A model generated the notes under the pieces. The model saw only the letters and a program-made list of their open reading frames with translations, searched no databases and had not been told where the DNA came from. A program made the translations under genes and the position numbers. A stretch of DNA of 42,890 bases from Cytophagales bacterium (GTDB lineage Bacteria > Bacteroidota > Bacteroidia > Cytophagales > 172606-1): positions 23,958 through 66,847 of the forward strand of contig JAUJNL010000021.1 of assembly GCA_030448185.1 (NCBI GenBank), written 5' to 3'. This document shows positions 1-9,332 of the stretch, in pieces. Position 1 is the first letter of the stretch. The number at the start of each line of letters is the position of its first letter.

Positions 1-210
1 TAATCAAATCAGTGAGATCAAGAACCTCGACCTGTTAACTAGTCTGCAAGTGCTGTATTTATATAGTAATCAAATCAGTGAGATCAAGAACCTCGACCTG
101 TTAACTAGTCTGCAAGTGCTGGAGTTGTACGGTAATCAAATCAGTGAGATCAAGAACCTGGAGCAACTAGTCAAGAGTTCGAGTTTACATAAGCTGTATT
201 TATACGGTAT
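1..210 (+). repeat. 66-bp tandem repeats encoding LRR units
   Basis: Units begin at 1, 67 and 133. Units 1 and 2 are identical over their first 55 bases, and unit 3 keeps the first 28 bases (taatcaaatcagtgagatca and onward). Each 66-bp unit encodes one 22-residue LRR. The array runs off the left edge, so the copy number is unknown. Near-identity at DNA level points to recent duplication or conversion. Confidence 0.85.
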
Positions 211-2442
211 TACAACGAATAACTTGCAGATACCTAGAGAGCATTTCGGAACACATAGTTTTGATAATTGCCTGGAAGCTTTAAGGGGATATTTTGAATC
301 CATCGAAAAAGGGGCTACCCACGCAAAAGAAGTGCCGGTCATTCTGGTAGGCAACTCTACAGCTGGTAAAACCAGCTTACTGGCTTTTATTCAGCAAAAC
401 GTTTTTCCGCCCCCGCAGGATTATTCTACGCATGGAGTTGAGCCAGCAGTATGGCTACCCGATCAGCAAACCATCGAAACATTGCTAGAAGATAATTCAC
501 TAGAGGACGTAGGTTTTTATTTCTGGGATTTTGGTGGCCAGGAATACTATCATGCCACGCACCGGTTGTTTTTCAGCAAAAAAGCAATTTATGTGTTGCT
601 CTGGGAACAAAAGACCAATAAACAAGGCGTGGAACCCATCCGAATCCGGGTGAAAAATGAAGATGCTTCCATTACCGAAGTGCAGCATCCTGTGGAAGTG
701 TTTCCCTATACCTATTGGTTGAAAACCATTCGTTTTTTGGCCCCCGCAACGGAGGAAGCTCCCATTTTAATGATTCAGAATAAATTAGATGAAGCCTTTA
801 ATAACCAGGAGGAGTATGTGAGTGGTGAACTTCGAGGGCACTTTGGGATTAGCAAAGAATTTCATTTGAGCGTGAAAGAAGCCTTTGAAAAACGACCCAA
901 AGGCAAATATTATCGCGAATTCGAAGCCTTTCTAAGGCAACTATTTGAAACCGCCCGGCATCAGTTGGCCCTGTTAGCCCGCCAAACCTACTGGCAGCAG
1001 ATAAAAGAATTGTTAAAGCAACGCAAAGCGGAAAATATTTGGTCAGAGCATCAGCTGTTAGCCGCTTTACAACAATGGGATGCTAACATCACCGAAAACG
1101 GTATGCTCTCTTACGGCCTGAGTCTGAGAGATATGGGTTTTATTTTTTATTACCCGGAGGATGCCTATTTGAAGCATTATGTCTTTATTAATCCCGAATG
1201 GGTAATGACCAGTATCTACCAGGTTTTAGATAACTCTGTGCTTCAAAAGGGGGGTGCGTTTAACCTTGAACATGTTATCCAACAAGTAGGGAAGCCGTAT
1301 GCGGAAGTCTTTATTGCCCTGATGAAAAAGTTTGAACTCATTTTTGAGCATGAGGATGAAGGAAACTTGGTATACATTGCCCCACAATACTTACCCGAAG
1401 CGTGCCAGGAAAAAAATGCCCTAAAGTACCATAAAGCCGCCCTGCCGGATGGAGGCAATACCGCCTCTTTGATTGTCCAGTTCCCCGATTTCATGCCCTC
1501 CAGTGTCATTCAGCGACTCATTACTGCTTTTGGAGCGCAGGCAGAAAGCAAAATTTTCTGGAAACACGGAGGGTTATTTTTGCTCAAAGATCAGCATGAA
1601 TTAATTCATGTATTAATCGAAAGTAATAAACCGGAAAGGAAGCTATTCATCAGAGCCAAGGACCATAATCGGAGTGCTGTTTGGACCGTATTTCAGCAGT
1701 TAAGAAGAATAACTGAAAATGATAACCAGCTTTGGCTTTCAGTAGATAATGGAGTTCGTTTTGTTCAGATACAACAGCTTACGGATCAAATCAGAAATAA
1801 TAATCCCAATGTCCAAACCCAGGATCAGGGCACTTGTCCGGTGAAAAATTTCTCCTGGCTATTAGAAGCGCAACAACCTTTAAACATAAAAGAGCCAAAA
1901 AAAACCATCCGGGTATTTGTTTCTTATGCCCATAAAGACCAGGATTATTTTAATGTTTTGTCAAGGAGTTTAGCGAACAGCTGAATAACTCCAAAAAATA
2001 CAGATTTACCCTTTTTGACGACCGGCAACTGGTTTTGGGAAGCGATTGGAATGAAAGGCTGGAAAAAGAAGTAGCCTCATCTGATGTGGGTATCCTGCTT
2101 TTTAGTGCGGCTTTTCTCAATTCCCCCTACATTGAAGAAAATGAGTTGGGGGTAATGCTCCAAAAGTTGGAGCAAAAAAAGGATTTTATTATTTGTCCCA
2201 TTTACTTTAAAGCTTTTGAATTTGATGAATTTGAGTCCCTGAAGCAATATCAATTCTTTAAGCCGGATGGTACCAAATATGGCCATGCCGACAAAGGAAC
2301 CAATCTGTGTTTTGCCCATCTGGTAAAGTTTGATAAGGTTCATGGCGTTAACATGCCGAATATAGATGCTTTAAGAGATGATTATTTACTCGACTTATGC
2401 AACGCACTTTTGAAAGCATTAGATGAAAAATTTCAACAATGA
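2..2442 (+). CDS. LRR-Roc-COR-TIR (ROCO family) protein, 5' partial, one frameshift
   Basis: The reading frame is open from base 2, so the gene starts outside the window. Visible order: SDS22-like leucine-rich repeats of 22 residues (to about base 230); a Roc GTPase domain with P-loop GNSTAGKTS (bases 350-376), switch/G3 motif DFGGQE (about 527-544) and G4 NKLD (about 779-790); a COR-like region (about 1000-1850); and a C-terminal TIR domain starting at RVFVSYAHKDQDYF (about 1908). The frame breaks near 1964: adding one A in tcaAggag restores SKEFSEQLNNSKKY and joins it to the rest of the TIR domain (2035-2442), which keeps an SPYIEENEL segment where TIR NADases carry their catalytic Glu. ROCO proteins are GTP-regulated dimers; a TIR end suggests NAD+ cleavage or signalling, as in immune sensors (inference). 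The frameshift is probably a sequence error because both flanks stay TIR-like. Confidence 0.8.
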
Positions 2443-2743
2443 AGGTAGCCTCTTCCTTCAGTAAGAGGTCCTTTACTACCAGGTTATTGATGTCACGAAA
2501 GCTGTTTCCTGTGAGCAGTTGGTTATTTTAGCCCACTTACTCGAATTGAGCTTTCCAAAGAAAGCTCCCCAGAATCTGGCCCACTAACCCTTTGATTCGG
2601 TCGGCCTGCCAAATAAAGTGAGGCCAACGTGGATGTACATTCGTGTCACGTTATGACACGAATAAGGCTGTTATTCGTGTCATTGAAAGGAAAAGCAATA
2701 GGGTTCAGTGTCAAGCATGAGGAGGCTACGAAGTTTTCAATCA
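2443..2743. other. Intergenic region with inverted repeats, no gene
   Basis: This 301-bp gap lies between the ROCO gene and valS, which converge. It holds a small hairpin just after the ROCO stop (CCTCTT/AAGAGG) and a palindromic cluster at 2639-2682. An 8-bp sequence GTAGCCTC at 2445-2452 is repeated inverted as GAGGCTAC at 2722-2729. No convincing reading frame or T-tailed terminator was seen. It could be a decayed mobile fragment, but this is weak. Confidence 0.4.
2639..2682. repeat. Palindrome plus direct repeat ATTCGTGTCA
   Basis: ATTCGTGTCA (2639-2648) is followed after 5 bp by its exact reverse complement TGACACGAAT (2654-2663), then by another forward copy at 2673-2682. Two overlapping inverted pairs could form alternative hairpins or bind a dimeric protein. 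Confidence 0.7.
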
Positions 2744-5419
2744 TTACCCTAGTCTGGACAAGCCTTCTTCCAGGGCTTTAATTTTAGCTTCGGCATCAGC
2801 CAGCTTTTGCTTTTCAGCGGCCACTACCTCCGGCTTGGCATTGCTTACAAAACGTTCGTTGCCCAGCTTCTTCAGCACGGATTCGCGGAAGCCACGGGCA
2901 TATTCCAGTTCTTTGGTCAGCTTTTCGCGTTCCTTCTCCGCATCCAATGTCATCGATAGGGGCACGTATAACTCATCCGCTTTAATGATAAAACTGGCGG
3001 CGTCGGCTACTTTATCGGTTACAAAACCAATGGATGAAATATTGGCTAACTTTTGAATAATGCATTCGAAGGGTTGGTAGGCAACGACGTTTTCGGTCCG
3101 GATAAATAAGGGCAACGGCTCTTTGGGCGAAAGTCCCCGGCTGTTCCGCAGGTTGCGGATCTGGGTAATGGCTTCAAAAACGGTGGCGGCCTCCGGCAAG
3201 ATTCCCTGGTCGGCAGTACCATTTACTTGCGGATATGGAGCCACGCAGATGCTTTCCCCTCTTTTCCGCTCCTGCAATTGCTGCCAGATTTCTTCGGTAA
3301 TAAAGGGCATGAACGGATGCAGCACTTTGAGGATGTCCTCAAAAAAGCGAACCGTAGCCTCGTAGACCTCCCGCTCAATGGGCTGACCCATTTCCGGTTT
3401 TACCATTTCCAGGTACCACGAGCAGAAGTCGTCCCAGGCCAGCTTATACACGGTCTGCAAAGCGTCTGACATCCGGAACTTCTGGTAGTGATCCTCTAGT
3501 TCGGTGAGTACTTCGTTGAAGCGGGCTTCAAACCACCGAATGGCCGCATTGACATCACACCCATTCTCGGATCGTACCGGCTGCACCTGCCAGCCTTTCA
3601 CCAGCCGGAAGGCATTCCAGATCTTATTATTGAACCGGCTGCCCTGCTCACACAATTTTTCGTCAAATAATAAGTCATTGCCGGCGGGAGAGCTGAACAG
3701 CATCCCGGTACGTACGCCATCGGCTCCGTATTGCGCAATCAGTTCCAGCGGGTTCGGCGAATTACCCAGTTGTTTGGACATTTTACGCCCCAACTTGTCG
3801 CGGACCATGCCGGTAAAATACACGTTCCGGAACGGCTTTTCGCCCTTGAATTCATATCCGGCCATAATCATCCGGGCCACCCAGAAGAAAATGATATCAA
3901 AACCGGTAACCAGATCATTAGTCGGATAAAAGTATTTTATATCGGGATTATCCGGATTTTTGAAGCCATCAAATACGGAGATGGGCCATAGCCACGACGA
4001 AAACCACGTATCCAGCACGTCTTCGTCCTGTTTCAAGCTGCTGGCGGTAACCGTTGAATCTTTAGCTCTGGCCAGTTCCAATGCTTTTTCGGGTGATTCC
4101 GCTACTACAAAGTCTCCATCTGGCAGATACCAGGCTGGGATGCGGTGTCCCCACCAGAGTTGCCTGGATATCGTCCAGTTATGGATATTCTCCATCCAGG
4201 ACCGGTACAGGTTTTTGAACCGGGGCGGATGGAACTGGATGCTGTCATTTAGCACGTTGTCCAGTGCCGGTTTGGCCAGTTCTTCCATTTTCAAAAACCA
4301 CTGCAAGGACAGTTTGGGCTCAATTACCGCGTTGGTCCGCTCCGAGTAGCCCACGTTGCTTTTATACTCTTCTACTTTTTCCAGCAAACCGGCATGCTCA
4401 AGGTCAGCAACAATCTGCTTCCGGACGGCAAAGCGGTCCATGCCTACGTACAGCTGCGCCTTCTCATTCAGCGTGCCATCTTCATTCAGGATATCAATTA
4501 CGGGCAACTTATGTTTAAGCCCAAGTTCGTAGTCATTGAGGTCGTGCGCGGGAGTTACCTTCAGGCAGCCCGTACCAAACTCCATGCTTACGTATTTATC
4601 CTCAATGATAGGGACTTCACGGTTGATCAGCGGGATAATAGCTTTCTTGCTGTGCAGGTGCCGGTACCGTTCGTCATTAGGGTTAATGCAAACAGCCGTA
4701 TCGGCCATGATGGTTTCGGGCCGGGTAGTGGCAATGATCAGGTAGTTTCGGGTTTCGGGTTGTTGGTTTCCGGTTGTTAGTAGTGGCTTGCCTCCATTTT
4801 CTGCAATCGGGTATTTGATGTAGTATAGTTTAGCGTTGACTTCCTTGTAGTGTACCTCCTCATCCGACAGGGCAGTGCGACTTTGCGGGTCCCAGTTTAC
4901 CATTCGTACCCCCCGGTAAATCAAACCCTTTTTGTATAGGGCAACGAATATTTCCGTTACTGCCTCTGACAGGTTGGGTTCCATCGTGAAGCGGGTCCGG
5001 TCCCAGTCGCAGGAAGCCCCCAACTTTTTGAGCTGGTCCAGAATGATTCCCCCGTATTTCTCCTTCCACTCCCAGGCATACTCCAGGAACTTCTCGCGGC
5101 TAATGCTTCTTTTCTCGATTCCTTTTTCCTTCAGCATGGCCACTACCTTAGCCTCGGTGGCAATAGAAGCATGGTCAGTGCCGGGTACCCAGCACGCCTC
5201 TTTCCCTTCCATGCGGGCTTTGCGTACCAATACATCCTGAATTGTATTATTTAGCATATGGCCCATGTGCAGTTGTCCCGTTACGTTTGGCGGCGGTATC
5301 ACAATGCAGTAGGGCTCTTTATCAGGGTTAGGTTTAGCAGCGAAGAACTTATGTTCCAGCCAGTACCGGTACCATTTCTCCTCAAGCGCAGTCGGGTCGT
5401 AGGTTTTTGCTAATTCCAT
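2744..5419 (-). CDS. valS: Valine--tRNA ligase
   Basis: Cytoplasmic class I aminoacyl-tRNA synthetase that charges tRNA-Val with valine and edits threonine. It has 891 residues, normal for bacterial ValRS. Visible: the HIGH signature as HMGH in [18 protein letters not shown] near residue 50; the CP1 editing domain with [14 protein letters not shown]; the KMSKS loop as [10 protein letters not shown]; a WFSSWLWP segment; the anticodon-binding region; and the C-terminal coiled-coil arm ([14 protein letters not shown] to the end). A short stretch, roughly [16 protein letters not shown], sits in the editing domain just before IIATTRPET and is encoded by a low-complexity repeat (about 4740-4795). 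The start ATG at 5419 gives the usual [17 protein letters not shown]. Monocistronic, divergent from queA. Confidence 0.97.
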   Translation of the reverse strand: MELAKTYDPTALEEKWYRYWLEHKFFAAKPNPDKEPYCIVIPPPNVTGQLHMGHMLNNTIQDVLVRKARMEGKEACWVPGTDHASIATEAKVVAMLKEKGIEKRSISREKFLEYAWEWKEKYGGIILDQLKKLGASCDWDRTRFTMEPNLSEAVTEIFVALYKKGLIYRGVRMVNWDPQSRTALSDEEVHYKEVNAKLYYIKYPIAENGGKPLLTTGNQQPETRNYLIIATTRPETIMADTAVCINPNDERYRHLHSKKAIIPLINREVPIIEDKYVSMEFGTGCLKVTPAHDLNDYELGLKHKLPVIDILNEDGTLNEKAQLYVGMDRFAVRKQIVADLEHAGLLEKVEEYKSNVGYSERTNAVIEPKLSLQWFLKMEELAKPALDNVLNDSIQFHPPRFKNLYRSWMENIHNWTISRQLWWGHRIPAWYLPDGDFVVAESPEKALELARAKDSTVTASSLKQDEDVLDTWFSSWLWPISVFDGFKNPDNPDIKYFYPTNDLVTGFDIIFFWVARMIMAGYEFKGEKPFRNVYFTGMVRDKLGRKMSKQLGNSPNPLELIAQYGADGVRTGMLFSSPAGNDLLFDEKLCEQGSRFNNKIWNAFRLVKGWQVQPVRSENGCDVNAAIRWFEARFNEVLTELEDHYQKFRMSDALQTVYKLAWDDFCSWYLEMVKPEMGQPIEREVYEATVRFFEDILKVLHPFMPFITEEIWQQLQERKRGESICVAPYPQVNGTADQGILPEAATVFEAITQIRNLRNSRGLSPKEPLPLFIRTENVVAYQPFECIIQKLANISSIGFVTDKVADAASFIIKADELYVPLSMTLDAEKEREKLTKELEYARGFRESVLKKLGNERFVSNAKPEVVAAEKQKLADAEAKIKALEEGLSRLG

Positions 5420-5728
5420 ACTTTAGTAAATGTTAAATGCTAAGGGCTAAATGCTGAATGAGTAGAACAATTTCATCTTGAGAAAGTAACTGTAGATCCA
5501 TTTAAAATTCAACATTTAACCTTTAACATTACTTCTAAACGGGTGCGAAATTAGGTATTTTAAGGGAATTTTGCGGATATTACCCTTTTTGTTCTTTGTA
5601 ACTCCGTACAGTTTACCCTACTTTTGCAATCTTTGAAATAAATGGGTCCATACAGCACGCCGAGTAACCACCCGTAGCCTGTAAATGAAATTTCCGTACC
5701 CGACGCATACGTACCGTAACACGCTCAC
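5420..5728. other. valS-queA divergent intergenic region with inverted repeat
   Basis: The valS-proximal half (about 5433-5531) contains an imperfect inverted repeat: aatgttaaatgctaaggg..gctgaat pairs with attcaacatttaacctttaacatt. A related repeat occurs at 39124-39198. The queA-proximal half contains the promoter annotated separately. No gene was seen here. Confidence 0.6.
5595..5626 (+). promoter_or_regulatory. Bacteroidota-type promoter for queA
   Basis: TTTG at 5595-5598 and TACTTTTG at 5619-5626, separated by 20 bases, match the Bacteroidota vegetative consensus (-33 TTTG, -7 TAnnTTTG). It would give a leader of roughly 95 bases before the queA ATG. Consensus match only. Confidence 0.5.
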
Positions 5729-6775
5729 ATGAAACTTTCCGAGTTTAAATTTGATCTTCCCGCTAATCTGATTGCCTCTTATCCAAGCGAAAACCGTGAC
5801 GATTCACGGCTAATGGTGCTCCACCGCAAGACCAGGACCATTGAGCACCGCATTTTCAAGGATGTGATCGAATACTTCGATGACGGGGATATCTTGGTGG
5901 TAAATAATACGAAGGTGTTTCCGGCCCGTTTGTACGGTAACAAGGAAAAGACAGGCGCTAAAATAGAGGTGTTTTTGCTGCGGGAACTGAATCCGGAAGC
6001 TCATTTGTGGGATGTGCTGGTAGACCCAGCCCGTAAAATCCGCGTAGGAAATAAATTATATTTTGGTGATGGAGATCTGGTAGCCGAGGTAATTGATAAT
6101 ACTACTTCCCGGGGCCGTACCATCCGCTTCCTGTACGATGGCTCAGATACTGAATTTTACCAGATCATTGATTCACTGGGAGAAACGCCGCTTCCTAAAA
6201 TCATCAAGCGGAAAGTAGAGCCCGAGGATCGCGAACGGTACCAGACTATTTTTGCGGAACATAAAGGGGCGGTAGCAGCTCCTACGGCTGGTATGCACTT
6301 CACCCGTCAGGTGATCAAGCGACTGGAAATTAAAGGAATATCCCTTATTCCGATTACGCTGCATGTTGGTTTGGGCACTTTCCGTCCGGTAGACGTAGAA
6401 GACCTGACCAAGCACAAAATGGACTCCGAAAATTTTGTGGTGACGGAAGGGTCGGCCAACCGGGTGAATGCCGCACTGGATAACCGGAAAAGAGTTTGTG
6501 CGGTAGGAACTACTTCCCTGCGGGCTCTGGAATCGTCGGTTTCGGCTAATGGCCGTCTGAAACCCAATCAGGGCTGGACGGATAAATTTATCTTCCCGCC
6601 TTATGAGTTCAAAATTCCCAATGCCCTGATTACCAATTTTCATACGCCGGAGTCTACGCTGTATATGACTACTTGTGCCTTTGGCGGATTTGAGTTTGTC
6701 AAAGAAGCTTATCAGACGGCTATTCAGGAAAAATACCGCTTCTTCTCCTACGGCGATGCCATGCTGATTTTATAG
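5729..6775 (+). CDS. queA: tRNA preQ1(34) S-adenosylmethionine ribosyltransferase-isomerase
   Basis: Cytoplasmic enzyme that transfers and isomerises the ribosyl moiety of S-adenosylmethionine onto 7-aminomethyl-7-deazaguanine in tRNA to form epoxyqueuosine, the penultimate step of queuosine synthesis. It has 348 residues, the usual length. Diagnostic features: N-terminal [63 protein letters not shown] and the C-terminal [11 protein letters not shown] with [12 protein letters not shown]. The start is an ATG at 5729. It is followed by a repeat-rich gap and ispD; co-transcription is uncertain. Confidence 0.97.
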   Translation: MKLSEFKFDLPANLIASYPSENRDDSRLMVLHRKTRTIEHRIFKDVIEYFDDGDILVVNNTKVFPARLYGNKEKTGAKIEVFLLRELNPEAHLWDVLVDPARKIRVGNKLYFGDGDLVAEVIDNTTSRGRTIRFLYDGSDTEFYQIIDSLGETPLPKIIKRKVEPEDRERYQTIFAEHKGAVAAPTAGMHFTRQVIKRLEIKGISLIPITLHVGLGTFRPVDVEDLTKHKMDSENFVVTEGSANRVNAALDNRKRVCAVGTTSLRALESSVSANGRLKPNQGWTDKFIFPPYEFKIPNALITNFHTPESTLYMTTCAFGGFEFVKEAYQTAIQEKYRFFSYGDAMLIL

Positions 6776-6960
6776 TGTTACTGGTTGGTAGTCATTGGTC
6801 AACAGGTATTAGGTATCGGGTAGTAAGGGATTAGTCAATAGATAGAGACGCGATGAACCGCGTCTGTACGTAATTTTTCCCTAGAGGCCCTTTTTCTCTT
6901 CCTAATACCCAATACTAAGTACCTGATACCTCTTTCCCAGTGACTATTGACCAATGACCA
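6776..6960. repeat. Composite inverted repeat between queA and ispD
   Basis: The outer arms are imperfectly complementary: tggtagtcattggtcaac (about 6786-6803) against ctattgaccaatgacca (about 6944-6960), with inner arms rich in gtattaggtatcggg / cctaatacccaatac. A central GC-rich hairpin AGACGCG-6 nt-CGCGTCT (6846-6865) could also act as a weak terminator for queA, since atttttcc follows a few bases later. The right arm overlaps the ispD start codon. Repeats of this style are common between genes in Cytophagales. Confidence 0.65.
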
Positions 6961-7652
6961 CTCCCCTTGATCTTACTCCCCAATTTGCCATCATAGTGGC
7001 TGGCGGCAGCGGGAACCGGATGGGTACATCAGTACCCAAACAATTTTTGCCCGTTGGGGGAGTACCCATTCTGATGCATACCCTGACCCGCTTCTTCGAA
7101 TACTCGCCGGCGGTTCAACTGATTCTGGTGCTGCCCCAAAAGGATCAGTCTGTATGGGAGAAGCTTTGTGAAAGGCATCACTTTCAACTACCCCTGAAAA
7201 TTGTTGCCGGAGGAGCTACCCGTTTCCAGTCCGTCAAGCAAGGATTAGCCGCCATTGAGGCAGCGGAAGGGCTGGTCGCTATTCATGATGGGGTACGGCC
7301 TTTTGTACCCGTTCACACCATCCGCGAAAGTTTTGAGGTGGCCTACCAGGGTAATGGTGCCGTAGCGGCTGTTGCCCTGAAAGACTCAATCCGGTTAGTA
7401 ACCCCTGATGGCACGAATCAGTCAATGGACCGGACCCAGTTCAGACTCATTCAGACTCCCCAAACCTTCCGGTTGCCGGTTATCCGTAAAAGTTTCGAGC
7501 AGCCCGAGCAAAGCAGCTTTACCGACGATGCCAGTGTAGTGGAGAGTGACGGGAACCCAGTTACATTGATTGAGGGCTCTTATCAGAATATAAAGATTAC
7601 CACTCCCGAAGATTTGGTATGGGCAGAAGCCTATCTGAAATTGATGAGCTAA
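6954..7652 (+). CDS. ispD: 2-C-methyl-D-erythritol 4-phosphate cytidylyltransferase
   Basis: Third enzyme of the non-mevalonate (MEP) isoprenoid pathway: it couples CTP to methylerythritol phosphate and releases pyrophosphate. It has 232 residues, normal for the family. The nucleotide-binding signature is AIIVAGGSGNRMGTSVPKQF at residues 11-30; VAIHDGVRPFV, DRTQFRLIQTPQTFR and FTDDASVVE are also typical. The ATG at 6954 lies inside the right arm of an inverted repeat, so the first residues (MTTPLDLTPQ) are not conserved family sequence. No later Met before the signature gives a better start. Confidence 0.95.
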   Translation: MTTPLDLTPQFAIIVAGGSGNRMGTSVPKQFLPVGGVPILMHTLTRFFEYSPAVQLILVLPQKDQSVWEKLCERHHFQLPLKIVAGGATRFQSVKQGLAAIEAAEGLVAIHDGVRPFVPVHTIRESFEVAYQGNGAVAAVALKDSIRLVTPDGTNQSMDRTQFRLIQTPQTFRLPVIRKSFEQPEQSSFTDDASVVESDGNPVTLIEGSYQNIKITTPEDLVWAEAYLKLMS

Positions 7653-7669
7653 TATGCTGATTAAATAGA

Positions 7670-7893
7670 CTTCTTGCGAAAGTACATTGCAATTTATAAA
7701 TAGTTGAAAAACAGCGTCATTGCGAACGAGGAACGAGTGAAGCAACCTCGAAGAGCTCAGCGTAGCTCATCCCTTTCGGAGCTACCGGCAAGACTACTTA
7801 TGTTCACCCCGTCTGGATTAGCTTCGCTGAGAATAGTTGCTTCGTGCCTCGCAATGACTGTTTTCTTATCACTAAAATAGCTTTCGCAAGAAG
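7670..7893. mobile_element. MITE-like palindromic element with 13-bp terminal inverted repeats
   Basis: CTTCTTGCGAAAG (7670-7682) is the exact reverse complement of CTTTCGCAAGAAG (7881-7893). Nested inside is a second imperfect inverted pair: aaaacagcgtcattgcgaacgagg..gaagcaac (about 7707-7745) against gttgcttcgtgcctcgcaatgactgtttt (7836-7864), which belongs to the widespread CATTGCGAGGAACGAAGCAA type of repeat. The element is about 224 bp, has no coding potential, and is too small for a transposase. I did not find a clear target-site duplication. Confidence 0.7.
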
Positions 7894-8093
7894 CCTAATA
7901 GCTAATTATCAATTGACAAATGCGTGCTACTTAATTCATTTGGGTAGTATCTCTTTTGAATCTATCTATCCACGCTAAGGGGCGCATTGCAGTGAACAGC
8001 GATCATTCTGCTGCGCAAACAATAGAAAAGGGTTAGCTTTAGGCGGTTTAGGGAGCAAGCAAAGTAGGTTATTGCCAGCATGAGGCGTTACAT
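7894..8093. other. Intergenic remainder before the secreted hypothetical
   Basis: With the element at 7670-7893 this completes a gap of about 500 bp without a gene. Nothing clear was seen between 7894 and the putative promoter at 8071-8101. Confidence 0.5.
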
Positions 8094-8101
8094 TAATTTT
8101 G
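8071..8101 (+). promoter_or_regulatory. Possible Bacteroidota promoter for the 8152 gene
   Basis: TAATTTTG at 8094-8101 fits the TAnnTTTG -7 element. ATTG at 8071-8074, 19 bases upstream, is a partial match to the -33 TTTG element. It would give a leader of about 45 bases. Confidence 0.35.
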
Positions 8102-8151
8102 CCCGGCCTTGACTGGAATCGGCCCTGAACTTTGCCCTAATTCAACTTTAA

Positions 8152-8736
8152 ATGCGTGTATTGTTTGCTGTGCTGACCGCCTTGCTGGTGGCTTCAGCTA
8201 CTTCTTATGCCCAGCGCTTTGCTTTCGGAATAAAATTCACGGGTTTGGCTATTCACCCCAAAAAGCAACCCAATGTAGGGCTGTTCCAAACTAAATTTGA
8301 CCAGAGAGGCAATGTAGTCCTTGATAGCGGCATAACCCTAAGCGCTGAGATCGGTATCTATCGAAAATTAGGCATCAAGCTGGCACAGGCCATCCTCTGG
8401 CGGGATTGCGCCGGTAAATTTGCCGCACTAAGTCATCTCGGGCTAAATATCGGGGGAGCTGGCGCCATGCTGGGCAATACCAAACACGGAATCAGTGGCA
8501 GCATTGGGCCGATGATTTACTGGAGAAAGTCATGGAAGGATCTGCCGGGCTATATTGCGGATGACAGTTGGCTTAAAAAACGCAAAAACAGCGCCTGGGA
8601 GACTAAAATTATCCCCTTGGGCGGACAGGCGGAATACAATTACTACTTTAGTGAAAACTACGGCGCCTCGGTCAATGTGTTGCCGGGCTATCCGGATATT
8701 ATCAGCATCACGGCCGGCATTACCGGCAGAAAATAA
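8152..8736 (+). CDS. Secreted/outer-membrane hypothetical protein
   Basis: 194 residues. A Sec signal peptide is clear: MRVLFAVLTALLVASATSYA followed by Q, with cleavage probably at YA-QR. The mature part alternates hydrophobic and polar residues with Gly and aromatics (FGIKFTGLAIH, ISLSAEIGIYRK-like strands, NYYFSENYGASVNVLPGYP), consistent with a small beta-barrel or beta-sandwich envelope protein. I do not recognise a named family. It stands alone with a putative promoter upstream. Confidence 0.7.
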   Translation: MRVLFAVLTALLVASATSYAQRFAFGIKFTGLAIHPKKQPNVGLFQTKFDQRGNVVLDSGITLSAEIGIYRKLGIKLAQAILWRDCAGKFAALSHLGLNIGGAGAMLGNTKHGISGSIGPMIYWRKSWKDLPGYIADDSWLKKRKNSAWETKIIPLGGQAEYNYYFSENYGASVNVLPGYPDIISITAGITGRK

Positions 8737-8924
8737 GCCGATAGGCTAATGAGCTGACGTGCCTATTTTTTCCTTCATCGACTGTAAAGTAACTTGGAAA
8801 TAGGATGCCATGATACAAGTAAGAACATACAGGTTCAACCGAGCAGAGGCACTTCGGCAGACGGATGCTTTTTGATGGTTTACGTGCCAGGAATTGACGC
8901 ATCTACTTATGTCTTCTGCTGTAT

Positions 8925-9263
8925 TCAGTTACGCTCCGATTGGAATATATTAGGCAGTGTATCCTGAGGTTTCTGGGGATAGTGCTGTACATTGAGAATA
9001 ATCACCATAATAATACTGGCCAGCACCAGGATAATGCTATACGTGCGGAGTTGAATCATGGTGGCCAGTTCTTTCTGATTGTTGTGGTAAAACGGATCAT
9101 CAAAGTCTTCGCGCAGCATTCGTTCTCCGCCAAATCGGAGGAGTTTTCCGGCCTTTTCCTGATCGTTACGGTACAACTTAAGCGCCATCTCGTACACCCG
9201 GTAGTTCAGGTAAAAAGCTATTCCTAATAAGATTACCGGTATCACAAAAATAAATTCGCTCAT
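8925..9263 (-). CDS. Small two-helix membrane protein
   Basis: 112 residues from the ATG at 9263 (MSEFIFVIPV); an upstream TTG at 9272 would add only three residues. There is an N-terminal transmembrane helix (IFVIPVILLGIAFYLNYRVY), a central charged stretch (KLYRNDQEKAGKLLRFGGERMLREDFDDPFY in two parts), then a second helix near residues 73-92 (IILVLASIIMVIILNV). Both ends probably face the same side. Function unknown; I see no partner gene. Confidence 0.65.
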   Translation of the reverse strand: MSEFIFVIPVILLGIAFYLNYRVYEMALKLYRNDQEKAGKLLRFGGERMLREDFDDPFYHNNQKELATMIQLRTYSIILVLASIIMVIILNVQHYPQKPQDTLPNIFQSERN

Positions 9264-9332
9264 AGAATACAAATGGCAACTGATACATTAAAACGAAGCC
9301 TGGCACAGTAAAGTTAATTTAAAGCAAAGCCT

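Noticed and set aside
8109..8294. A 61-codon frame starting at 8109
   Set aside because: It overlaps the clearly secreted protein starting at 8152 in another frame and has no family features.
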